Shown piece by piece: positions 37,214 through 45,471 of a stretch of DNA of 64,000 nucleotides (its first letter is position 1; each line of letters starts with the position of its first letter). The DNA lies in NCBI RefSeq assembly GCF_964059235.1, contig NZ_OZ060452.1, positions 868,001 to 932,000 on the forward strand, written 5' to 3'. Source of the DNA: Candidatus Tisiphia endosymbiont of Nedyus quadrimaculatus (GTDB lineage Bacteria; Pseudomonadota; Alphaproteobacteria; Rickettsiales; Rickettsiaceae). Both the position numbers and the translations under genes were made by a program. Under the pieces are notes generated by a model. The model was not told the origin of the DNA and did no database searches. It saw only the letters and a list, made by a program, of their open reading frames with translations.

Positions 37214-38419
37214 ATGAAATTATGGAAAAAAGTTACCTTGGGATTAATCCTAGGTATAATGTTTGGTATATATTGTCCTGAATATGTATCTTATATAAAA
37301 CCGGTAGGAGATATTTTTTTGCGTTTGATCAAAATGATTATTGCTCCTTTAATATTTTTTAGTTTAGTAGCAGGCATAACTAGTATGAGTGACCCTACTT
37401 CTCTTGGCAGAGTAGGAATAAAGGCTGTTGCTGCTTTTTTAGGAACTACTTTTTTTGCCACAGTTTTTGGTCTTACAGTTGCTCTTGTATTAAAGCCAGG
37501 TCATGGTGTTCATATTAACTTTGATGTTGCCTCAAATATTTCACAAGAGAAATCCTTTAATATGATTGATTTTTTTGTGAATATTGTGCCTGATAATGTC
37601 GTAGGGGCTTTTGCCAGTTCTAATGTTTTACAAATTGTATTCTTTGCAATATTTTCTGGACTTATACTAAATAAAATGGGAGCTAGTGCTGCACCCATTA
37701 AAGATTTATTTCATAGATTATCAAAAATGGTGTTAAAAATGATCTCAATGATCATTCAACTTTCTCCATATGGTGCATTTGCTTTAACGGCTTGGGTAGT
37801 CGGTACACAAGGCTTTGATGTAATGATTAGTTTATCAAAATTAGTTGTTGCCGTAGTGATTGCCATGATATGTCAATATGGTATTTTTGGCACGCTAATT
37901 TATGTATTTTGTCGAATGTCACCATTACCTTTTTATAAAAAGAGTTTGGAATACCAAATACTTGCCTTCTCTACTTCTAGTAGTAAAGCAACGCTTGCTA
38001 CAACTATGCAAGTTTGTCGTGAACGGCTAGGTATCTCTGAATCTAGCACTTCTTTCATATTGCCACTTGGGGCATCGATAAACATGGATGGGTTTGCTAT
38101 AAATTTAGCTCTTACCACCATATTTTTTGCTCAAATGATGGGTATAGATTTAGCGGTGCATGATTATTTAGTCATTATTATTACCTCAACTCTTGGATCT
38201 ATAGGTGGTGCTGGTATTCCAGGGGCCTCTTTAATAATGCTACCTATGGTTCTGTCTTCAATCCATTTACCGATTGAAGGTGTTGCTATAATTGCTGGAA
38301 TTGATAGGATATTAGACATGTTACGTACTACCATTAATATTACAGGTGATGCAACAATTACCTTGATTATCGATAACAGTGAAGGTACTTTGGATAGAGA
38401 TACATATAACTCGCTTTAA
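37214..38419 (+). CDS. gltP: Dicarboxylate/amino acid:cation symporter (DAACS family)
   Basis: 401 residues, inner membrane, about eight TM segments plus two re-entrant loops. Family signatures: the serine motif FSTSSSKATLATTM, LPLGASINMDGFAI (NMDG) and GSIGGAGIPGASLIMLP. Takes up glutamate/aspartate or C4-dicarboxylates with H+ or Na+; such imports suit an intracellular parasite. Which substrate is used cannot be read. Repeat elements lie on both sides. Confidence 0.9.
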   Translation: MKLWKKVTLGLILGIMFGIYCPEYVSYIKPVGDIFLRLIKMIIAPLIFFSLVAGITSMSDPTSLGRVGIKAVAAFLGTTFFATVFGLTVALVLKPGHGVHINFDVASNISQEKSFNMIDFFVNIVPDNVVGAFASSNVLQIVFFAIFSGLILNKMGASAAPIKDLFHRLSKMVLKMISMIIQLSPYGAFALTAWVVGTQGFDVMISLSKLVVAVVIAMICQYGIFGTLIYVFCRMSPLPFYKKSLEYQILAFSTSSSKATLATTMQVCRERLGISESSTSFILPLGASINMDGFAINLALTTIFFAQMMGIDLAVHDYLVIIITSTLGSIGGAGIPGASLIMLPMVLSSIHLPIEGVAIIAGIDRILDMLRTTINITGDATITLIIDNSEGTLDRDTYNSL

Positions 38420-38466
38420 CAAATATACCAAGTGTACAAGTTCTAGGTAGTATTTCGGTGAGGGGT

Positions 38467-38670
38467 TATTTTCCCATTATTAACTACGTTAATACTACAG
38501 TTGTAGTTACTATCTAGAGCTGTCATTCCCGCTTCGGTGCGGAATCTAAAAAAATAGCCTAAAAGACTATTAAACATTATTAGATCTCAGCTTTCGCTGG
38601 GATGACATCGTTTTGACATTAGTACTACAACTGTAGTGCTAAATAGCGTAGTTAATAATGGGAAATGGTA
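38467..38670. repeat. MITE-like palindromic composite element, copy 2
   Basis: Left arm ATTTTCCCATTATTAACTAC (from 38468) and right arm CGTAGTTAATAATGGGAAAT (from 38647) as in 32806-33010, with the same inner order: TACTACAGTTGTAGTTACTA, AGAGCTGTCATTCCC, the GCTTTCGCTGGGATGACATC module and TACTACAACTGTAGT. It fills most of the gltP-gltA gap. Confidence 0.85.
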
Positions 38671-38771
38671 TTATTCCACCGAAGCAGGGGTTGATGACAA
38701 TTTGGTAAAATATATAAAAAAATACATTTTTTGTATTAGTGGGCAACATAAAATATGATAAAAGAGAACAT

Positions 38772-40076
38772 ATGACAAATAATGGAATCAAAACTCTAGA
38801 AAATGTTGAATTAAAAATAGGTGATAAGTCTTTTAATTTACCAATAAAAAAAGCATCGATTGGTCAAGATGTTATTGATGTTAGCGGTATATATTCATTA
38901 ACAGGCTATTTCACTTATGACCCTGGCTTTATGTCTACAGCAGCTTGTAAATCTGCAATGACGTACATAGATGGGGATCAAGGGATATTAAGATATCGAG
39001 GATATGATATTAAAACGTTAGCAGAAAAAAGTAATTTCTTAGAAGTTGCCTATTTACTGTTAAATGGTGAATTACCCACCACGAATCAGTATAAATCTTT
39101 TTCTCAGAAAGTTACTAATCACTCGCTGGTTAATGAACAGCTTAGAAGTTTATTTATGGCTTTCCGTCACTCAGCTCATCCTATGGCAATTATGTTGGCT
39201 GTGGTAGGATCTTTATCTGCATTTTATCCAAATTTTTTAAACGTAGAAGAAAATGAACGCGAGTTAGCTGCTATTAGAATGATTGCAAAAATGCCAACTA
39301 TTGCAGCAATGGCATATAAATATTCAATAGGTCAGCCCTTTATATATCCTGATAATAGTTTAGATTTTACTGAAAATTTTCTCCATATGATGTTTGCGAC
39401 GCCTTGTGAAAAATATAAGGTAAACCAAGTAGTAAAGAACGCCTTAGATAAAATATTTATTCTCCATGCTGACCATGAGCAAAATGCTTCCACTTCAACA
39501 GTACGTTTGGCCGGATCATCCGGTGCTAACCCGTTTGCCTGTATCAGTACTGGCATAGCGTCTTTATGGGGACCAGCACATGGCGGAGCAAATGAGGCAG
39601 TAATTAATATGCTGAAAGAGATTGGGACAATAGATCGTATTCCACAATATATTGCAAGAGCAAAAGATAAAAATGATTCTTTCCGCTTAATGGGTTTTGG
39701 TCACCGAGTCTATAAAAGTTATGATCCAAGAGCAGTTGTACTTAGAGAGACCTGCAAAGAAGTATTAGAGGAATTAGGAGAAAATAATAACCCATTACTA
39801 CAAATCGCTACTGAGCTTGAAAAAATTGCTCTCAATGACCAATATTTTATAGAGCGTAAGCTTTATCCAAACGTTGATTTTTATTCTGGTATTATTTATC
39901 AAGCTATGGGGATACCATCACAGATGTTTACAGTGCTTTTTGCTATAGCAAGAACTGTTGGTTGGATGGGACAATGGAAAGAGATGCATGAAGATCCCGA
40001 ACAAAAAATTAGCAGACCTCGGCAATTATATACTGGGTATGTACAAAGAGAATTTATTCCTTTTGATAAAAGATAA
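38772..40076 (+). CDS. gltA: Citrate synthase
   Basis: 434 residues. First step of the TCA cycle. Catalytic regions [40 protein letters not shown] and [16 protein letters not shown]. It reads close to rickettsial GltA but with many substitutions, which supports a Rickettsiaceae outside the classical species. The frame opens at GTG 38739; ATG 38772 ([11 protein letters not shown]) matches the family start and has AGAGA upstream. Confidence 0.97.
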   Translation: MTNNGIKTLENVELKIGDKSFNLPIKKASIGQDVIDVSGIYSLTGYFTYDPGFMSTAACKSAMTYIDGDQGILRYRGYDIKTLAEKSNFLEVAYLLLNGELPTTNQYKSFSQKVTNHSLVNEQLRSLFMAFRHSAHPMAIMLAVVGSLSAFYPNFLNVEENERELAAIRMIAKMPTIAAMAYKYSIGQPFIYPDNSLDFTENFLHMMFATPCEKYKVNQVVKNALDKIFILHADHEQNASTSTVRLAGSSGANPFACISTGIASLWGPAHGGANEAVINMLKEIGTIDRIPQYIARAKDKNDSFRLMGFGHRVYKSYDPRAVVLRETCKEVLEELGENNNPLLQIATELEKIALNDQYFIERKLYPNVDFYSGIIYQAMGIPSQMFTVLFAIARTVGWMGQWKEMHEDPEQKISRPRQLYTGYVQREFIPFDKR

Positions 40077-40085
40077 TTGTAGTAA

Positions 40086-40283
40086 AATCCTATATTAAAA
40101 AAGAGTCCTACGGCATTGCTGGCTAAATCTAGTGGTGAGCCTATTGCTTTATTGAATCATAATAAACCAACGGCTTATTTACTTCCAGCTGAGCTATACG
40201 AACAAGTAGTTGAAATATTAGATGATAGAGATTTACTTAAACTTGCTGAAGAAAGACTAAAAGAAAGAAGCTATAGCAGTTGA
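40086..40283 (+). pseudogene. Phd/YefM-type antitoxin remnant lacking its N-terminus
   Basis: An open frame reads LKKSPTALLAKSSGEPIALL, then NHNKPTAYLLPAELYEQVVE and a charged tail, stopping at TGA 40281. The SGEP-LNHNKPxAYLxPAELYE pattern is a Phd/YefM antitoxin. About ten N-terminal residues and a start codon are missing; a stop lies at 40083. No partner toxin follows. The IS4-type element begins close downstream. Probably a dead half of a toxin-antitoxin pair. Confidence 0.7.
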
Positions 40284-40416
40284 TTTAAATTGTTTATAAA
40301 CTTTTATGTATACTCCTCAGTACAGGACAAAGAGATTAAGGAGAGAAGAAAAAAGAGTGGATAACGCATAATCAAAGTCCTATAACTTAGGTTATTCAAG
40401 CTTAAGAAGAAGGAGT

Positions 40417-41514
40417 ATGAGTTCAGCGTTATCACAACTATTAGGAAACTATTTTTTTAAGAGTTTTGCAAGCATAAAATTAATAGAACAAATAATATTA
40501 GGATTACTGCAAGTGAGAGATGTAAATCTTACCCAGCTTGCCTTAACGATAAAAGGAGATAAGCAAGAATCACGCTATAAGAAATTACAGAGATTTTTTG
40601 CCAAATGTGAATTATCATATACGTCCTTAGCCAAGTTATTGGTGAGGTTGGCTGGAATTGATACTGATCAATGGTTACTAGTGCTTGATCGGACAAATTG
40701 GAAATTTGGCAAGCTTGACATCAATATTTTAGTATTATCTATTTGCCATAAAGGCATTGCTATACCAATTATGTGGGATATGTTGCCAAAAGCAGGAACT
40801 TCTAATAACATTGAACGTCAGCAATTAATGGAAAGGTTTATTACTGTATTTGGCATAGAGAAGATGTCAGCATTGCTTGGGGATCGGGAGTTTATTGGTG
40901 ATTTATGGCTAAAGTTTTTAGCCGATAAAATGATACCATTTTATATTAGAATCAAAGCCAATCTTGCCATTGGTAGAGCAGAAGATGAGTTAGTTACTGT
41001 TAATCATTTAATTAAGAAGTTACAGAATGGTGAATATATATTGTTTAAAGGAAAAAGATATTTGGGTAAGAATTATAAAGGACCTAAAGTATCTGTGGCT
41101 GCACTGCGTAATGATGAAGGCGTATTAGTAATCATAGCTACCAATGATAATCCGCATGTAGCACTAAATATATATAAAAAAAGATGGGAAATAGAAAGCC
41201 TTTTTGCTTGCCTTAAGACGCGGGGTTTCAATTTTGAAAATACCCATATAATACATTTAGATAGAATTAGTAAATTGCTTGGTTTACTTGCTATAGCATT
41301 TACTTTTGCTTATGTTGTGGGTCAATGGCAAAATTCTATCAAACCTATAAAGCTTAAAAAACATGGTAGAAAGTCTATCTCCTTATTCAGGTATGGCTTA
41401 GATTACTTGCAGAGAATATTTTTGAATATTGAAGAAATGATGGAAAAATGGATGGAAGTTATAACAAGGCTCTGTCCAAAAAACTGTGTAAATTTCGAAA
41501 TAGGTTATATATAA
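40417..41514 (+). CDS. IS4-family DDE transposase
   Basis: 365 residues, apparently intact. DDE signs: the first Asp region LLVLDRTNWKFG, the second LLGDREFIG and the C-terminal YxxRWxIE motif YKKRWEIESLFACLKTRGFN. AGGAG lies just before the ATG. Element ends could not be fixed with confidence; CAGTACAGGACAAAG near 40319 and TCTGTCC near 41472 are weak candidates. It abuts the IS256 fragment, only 24 bp from its ATG. Confidence 0.88.
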   Translation: MSSALSQLLGNYFFKSFASIKLIEQIILGLLQVRDVNLTQLALTIKGDKQESRYKKLQRFFAKCELSYTSLAKLLVRLAGIDTDQWLLVLDRTNWKFGKLDINILVLSICHKGIAIPIMWDMLPKAGTSNNIERQQLMERFITVFGIEKMSALLGDREFIGDLWLKFLADKMIPFYIRIKANLAIGRAEDELVTVNHLIKKLQNGEYILFKGKRYLGKNYKGPKVSVAALRNDEGVLVIIATNDNPHVALNIYKKRWEIESLFACLKTRGFNFENTHIIHLDRISKLLGLLAIAFTFAYVVGQWQNSIKPIKLKKHGRKSISLFRYGLDYLQRIFLNIEEMMEKWMEVITRLCPKNCVNFEIGYI

Positions 41515-41538
41515 AAGTATAACAAAAAAGGAAATTAC

Positions 41539-42015
41539 ATGAATAAAAAAACTAATGAATCAATAAAGCAAGCAGTAGATTTATTAATAGATAATGATAC
41601 AGATGTAAGTACAATACTGAAAGAAGGAGGTTTATTAAAAGAATTGACCAAACGTTTAATAGAGAAGGCACTGCAGTCAGAAATGAATAATCATCTAGGC
41701 TATGATAAATACAGTCGTGCAGATAATGATAATGCTCGTAATGGTATAACTAGCAAAAAACTGATCTCCGAACATGGAGCTGTAGAAATAGAAGTACCAA
41801 GGGATAGGCATAATACCTTTGAACCCGCAATACTACCAAAACGCCAGAAACGTTTTGATGGTTTTGACGATAAAGTACTATCATTATATGCTAAAGGCAT
41901 GAGTATATCTGATATTAAGATTCAGTTACAGGAGTTATACAGTGTTGAAATAAGTGAAGGCTTAATCAGCCAAATTACTGATGATGTAATGGATGAGGTT
42001 AAAGCTTGGTGTTAA
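41539..42015 (+). pseudogene. IS256 (Mutator-type) transposase, C-terminally truncated by IS21
   Basis: 158 codons of an IS256-family transposase (normally about 400): LIEKALQSEMNNHLGYDKYS, EVEIPRDR-like VEIEVPRDRHNTFEP and VLSLYAKGMSISDI. It breaks off after DEVKAW, where the IS21 terminus begins. The next codons TGT TAA (Cys, stop) are the first bases of IS21. The remainder of IS256 is not found on the far side, so a deletion accompanied or followed the insertion. Confidence 0.88.
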
Positions 42016-42166
42016 AAAGCGTGCAATAATGACCCACTAAATGGGTTAATGTGCGTTGAAAAATGACCCACCTAAGAAGTGGGAAAAGTAGTACGTTATT
42101 AATCCATTATTATCAACCTATACTTCTATTATTTTCAGAATAAATAATAGGAGTATAAAATCAGAG

Positions 42167-43672
42167 ATGTTAATAATGGAAAGTAAGAGAAAGATATTAG
42201 GACGTTATCGTCGTGGAGAAGGTATACGTTCAATAAGTAGAGAATTAAATATATCACGTAATACAGTTAGAAGTATCATTCGTACGCAAGGAGAGATTAA
42301 ATCTGATTATATACGAATAATTCAACCTATACCTAAACTTGGGAAATATATTGAGAGTCTTGAGAGGATGTTGCGGGATAATAAGAATTCAAAGCCTAAA
42401 AAAACAGGGAAAGCTTTATTTGAGGAGTTAAAGATTTATGGGTATCAAGGCAGTTACTCTGCTGTTAGTCGTTATATTAACACTTGGAATGATAGAAATT
42501 TTGAGATTAATATAAAAGCTTGCGTACCTTTATCCTTTGCTCCTGGGGAAGCTTACCAATTTGACTGGAGTAGTGAGCAAGTAATATTAGCTGGAGAAAT
42601 AATAAATGTTAAAGTAGCTCACTTTGTTTTGTGTTATAGCCGTAAAAAATTTATCTATATTTATCCTACTGAAGCTCAAGAGATGGTATTTGATGCACAT
42701 GTTAGAGCCTTTACTTTTTTTGGTGGTAGTCCAACTAAAGGGATTTATGATAATATGAAGACTGCTGTCAGTAAGGTTTTAAAAGGCTCTAATAATAGAG
42801 AATGGAATCCAAAGTTTGAAAAGCTCTGCGCACATTATCTCATTGAACCGATAGCATGTTCTCCAGCTCGAGGTAATGAAAAAGGTAGGGTTGAGCGACA
42901 AGTACAGATTGACCGGGAACAGTTCTTTACTCCTATGCCAAAAGCTTTAACCTTGCAAGAATTAAACGATATATTAACCAGCAGATTAGTTACTTATAAT
43001 AGCTCTCATAAACACCCCGAATATAAAGATAAGACTATAGATGAAGCATATCAACTAGAACGTAATTTTTTAGTATCCGTGCCTGTATTATTTAACGGTT
43101 GCAAAGAAATAGATATCAAGGTTTCTATTACTTGTTTGGCTAGATATGAAAGCAATAATTATAGCGTTCACTGTAGTTGTGCTGGGAAAATAGTACAATG
43201 TAAGATATATGCTGAACATCTAGTATTTATTTATAATGGTCAAGAGGTAGGTCGTCATAAACGGAAATTTACTAAGGGAGAAACTTGTTATGACGTCAAT
43301 CATTATCTGCCAATATTAAGGTATAAACCCGGAGCATTAAGAAATGGTGAACCATTCCTTAATATGAATTTACCAGAAGAGCTCATAGAAGTTAGAAGAC
43401 GTCTTGAGAGCAGCCCAGCAGGTACAAGAGATTTTGCTCATATATTATCGTATATAGCAATGGAATCCATAGAAGCAGTAGTATCAGCATGCACCCAAGC
43501 ACTAAAAATAGGAACTGTTAGTAAGGAGGTAATTTTAAATATTATATTACGTAATAAAGATGAGTTAAAAGTAACAGAGCCAAGTAATTACCAAGAATAT
43601 CATACTTTAAAACATATCCCGAAAGCTAATTGTGAGATATACGATAATTTTCTCAAGTTAGGAGGTAAGTAA
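42167..43672 (+). CDS. istA: IS21 transposase IstA
   Basis: 501 residues. N-terminal HTH (GEGIRSISRELNISRNTVR) and an rve/DDE core (FDWSSEQVILAG, TKGIYDNMKTAVSKV, PARGNEKGRVERQV). Intact. Starts at ATG 42167 or 42176. Its stop overlaps the istB ATG (TAATG), the usual coupling. Confidence 0.93.
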   Translation: MLIMESKRKILGRYRRGEGIRSISRELNISRNTVRSIIRTQGEIKSDYIRIIQPIPKLGKYIESLERMLRDNKNSKPKKTGKALFEELKIYGYQGSYSAVSRYINTWNDRNFEINIKACVPLSFAPGEAYQFDWSSEQVILAGEIINVKVAHFVLCYSRKKFIYIYPTEAQEMVFDAHVRAFTFFGGSPTKGIYDNMKTAVSKVLKGSNNREWNPKFEKLCAHYLIEPIACSPARGNEKGRVERQVQIDREQFFTPMPKALTLQELNDILTSRLVTYNSSHKHPEYKDKTIDEAYQLERNFLVSVPVLFNGCKEIDIKVSITCLARYESNNYSVHCSCAGKIVQCKIYAEHLVFIYNGQEVGRHKRKFTKGETCYDVNHYLPILRYKPGALRNGEPFLNMNLPEELIEVRRRLESSPAGTRDFAHILSYIAMESIEAVVSACTQALKIGTVSKEVILNIILRNKDELKVTEPSNYQEYHTLKHIPKANCEIYDNFLKLGGK

Positions 43673-44421
43673 TGAACAATGTATATCAAGAATCTACTAG
43701 AGAAGATATTATAAATGTTATGAGAAAGCTAAAATTTACAGGGATGCTTGAGTCTTATGATGAAATTATATCTGATGCCATAAGGCGTAAAGAAGCCTCG
43801 AATTATATTTTACATAATTTATTAAAATCTGAACTAACAACACGAACTCTTAGGTCTATTCAAAGTAGGATTAGCGCAGCAAAGTTTCCTGAGAAAAAAG
43901 ATATAGATAATTTCATATTTATCGATACCCCAATAAACCAAGAACAAATTATGCATCTATATAGTTGCGAGTTTATTAAAACATCTAGAAATATAATCCT
44001 AGTTGGTGGTACTGGTAGCGGTAAAACTCACCTAGCTATTGCATTAAGTACAAAAGCAGTACGAAAAGGTTATAAATCAAGATTTTTTAATCTTGTAGAT
44101 CTTGCTAATCAATTAGAATATGAAAAGAACTCTGCTCAGGTAGGAAAACTAGCAGCTTCCTTGCAAAAAATAGATGTACTAGTCCTAGATGAGCTTGGTT
44201 ATCTACCATTTTCTAAGAATGGCGGTCAACTTATCTTTCATCTATTATCTAAAATACATTCCAACACTTCAATTATTATTACTACTAATCTTATATTCTC
44301 AGAATGGTCACAAATATTTGGTTGTAATAAAATGACTTCAGCGCTACTTGATAGAGTTTGTCATAATTGTGATATCATTGAAACGGGAAATGAAAGTTAT
44401 CGTATGAAAAAAAAACAATAG
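43672..44421 (+). CDS. istB: IS21 helper ATPase IstB
   Basis: 249 residues, DnaC-like AAA+ ATPase. Walker A GGTGSGKTHLAIAL, Walker B VLVLDELGYLPFS and sensor ITTNLIFSEW. It assists IstA in target selection. Intact; translationally coupled to istA. Confidence 0.93.
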   Translation: MNNVYQESTREDIINVMRKLKFTGMLESYDEIISDAIRRKEASNYILHNLLKSELTTRTLRSIQSRISAAKFPEKKDIDNFIFIDTPINQEQIMHLYSCEFIKTSRNIILVGGTGSGKTHLAIALSTKAVRKGYKSRFFNLVDLANQLEYEKNSAQVGKLAASLQKIDVLVLDELGYLPFSKNGGQLIFHLLSKIHSNTSIIITTNLIFSEWSQIFGCNKMTSALLDRVCHNCDIIETGNESYRMKKKQ

Positions 44422-44533
44422 TTCTAGACTTATGTGGGTCATTTTTCAACGCTCTTCCTGGGTCATTTTTCAACGCTTATTGACACTACGTTTCCCGTTC
44501 GATATTTTTGAAAAAACGACAACTTGTACCGAA

Positions 44534-44623
44534 TGGCGGATAGGGTGGGATTCGAACCCACGGTACGGTTGCCCGCACGCTAGTTTTCAAGACTAGATCC
44601 TTAAACCACTCGGACACCTATCC
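44534..44623 (-). tRNA. tRNA-Ser (anticodon UGA)
   Basis: Type II tRNA read on the minus strand. Acceptor GGATAGG pairs with CCTATCC, discriminator G, genome-encoded CCA at 44536-44534. The anticodon arm is CTAGT-CTTGAAA-ACTAG with anticodon TGA. There is a long variable arm and a T-loop GGTTCGAATC. 90 nt with CCA. Its 3' end points towards the IS21 right end, 48 bp away. Confidence 0.95.
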
Positions 44624-45057
44624 GAGATAATACATATCAGATAGATTGAAAAAATTCAAGTATAAATATTTGTGAGAGGGGCAGGGTAATTTAAAAGTCA
44701 CAGTCATTAGTTGTTATAGATGTAAGTTTAACCATTATCGATGTCATTCCTGCGAAGGCAGGGATCTATATTACTTAATAGTCTTTCAGGCTATTTTTTT
44801 TAGATCCCAGCTTTCGCTGGGATGACATCAAGTACATATTAAGCACTTTTTCCCTTATCTATTAGGCTTACAACCCGACTTTTAAATTACCCTGGAGAGG
44901 GTATGGTAATTTAAACTTTTTATTAGATCATTAAAAATTAGTGTTACAAACTCTCGTAATCCAAATCAATTAATTATAATTAATTATTAGTTATTTACTT
45001 TTTGATAGTTATACCTTATTATTTAGAAATATTAATTTTACATATAAAATCTTATCT
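44624..45057. repeat. Spacer with a 213-bp unit bounded by 18-bp inverted repeats
   Basis: CAGGGTAATTTAAAAGTC at 44682-44699 is exactly inverted at 44877-44894, enclosing ATGTCATTCCTGCGAAGGCA and GATCCCAGCTTTCGCTGGGA modules. Another right arm of this kind, CGACTTTTAAATTACCCTG, lies near 62216. Downstream of 44895 I see only AT-rich sequence that must hold the XRE gene promoter. Confidence 0.65.
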
Positions 45058-45471
45058 ATGGCAAATTTACAAACCAAACTTAGCTCATTAATGATGCAAA
45101 AAAATATAAATGCTGTAGAGATAGAGAAAAAAACTGGATTAAGTAGAAATACTGTTTATAGCATTTTGTATGGTAGTTCAAAAAATCCTAGTGCTAATAA
45201 TTTACAATTAATTGCAAAAGCCTTAGATATTAGCCTAGAAGCTCTTGTTGTTGATAACGAAATAAGCCATGAAGTGCTAACTATTGATCAAATGAAAATT
45301 TTTAGTAAAGCCACTAGTGCAACAATTAATATGTTAATTGAAAGAAACTTAATTTTTTCATCTACAAATCTTACAGCTCTAATAAAAGAAGTATATGAAT
45401 ATGCACTGAAAAAGCAGTCTGTTGATAATACATTTATAGATTGGATGATTGATAAATATCACAAACCTTAA
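45058..45471 (+). CDS. XRE-family transcriptional regulator
   Basis: 137 residues. An N-terminal Cro/CI-type HTH (MQKNINAVEIEKKTGLSRNT, then VYSILYGSSKNPSANNLQLI, AKALDISLEAL) is followed by a roughly 60-residue helical domain of unknown role. The last 4 bp overlap the end of the opposite NB-ARC/TPR gene at 45468. It may control that operon; this is a guess from position. Confidence 0.85.
   Translation: MANLQTKLSSLMMQKNINAVEIEKKTGLSRNTVYSILYGSSKNPSANNLQLIAKALDISLEALVVDNEISHEVLTIDQMKIFSKATSATINMLIERNLIFSSTNLTALIKEVYEYALKKQSVDNTFIDWMIDKYHKP

Larger units (their letters stand above)
42010..44485 (+). mobile_element. IS21-family element with istA and istB
   Basis: Ends TGTTAAAAAGCG (42010-42021) and CGCTTATTGACA (44474-44485), inverted with 10 of 12 matches. 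Inner repeats GCGTTGAAAAATGACCCAC at 42053-42071 and exact reverse at 44434-44452, with a second right copy at 44460-44476. Multiple terminal repeats are usual for IS21. No target duplication is seen: the flanks are AAAGCTTGG and CTACGTTTCC. Confidence 0.85.
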
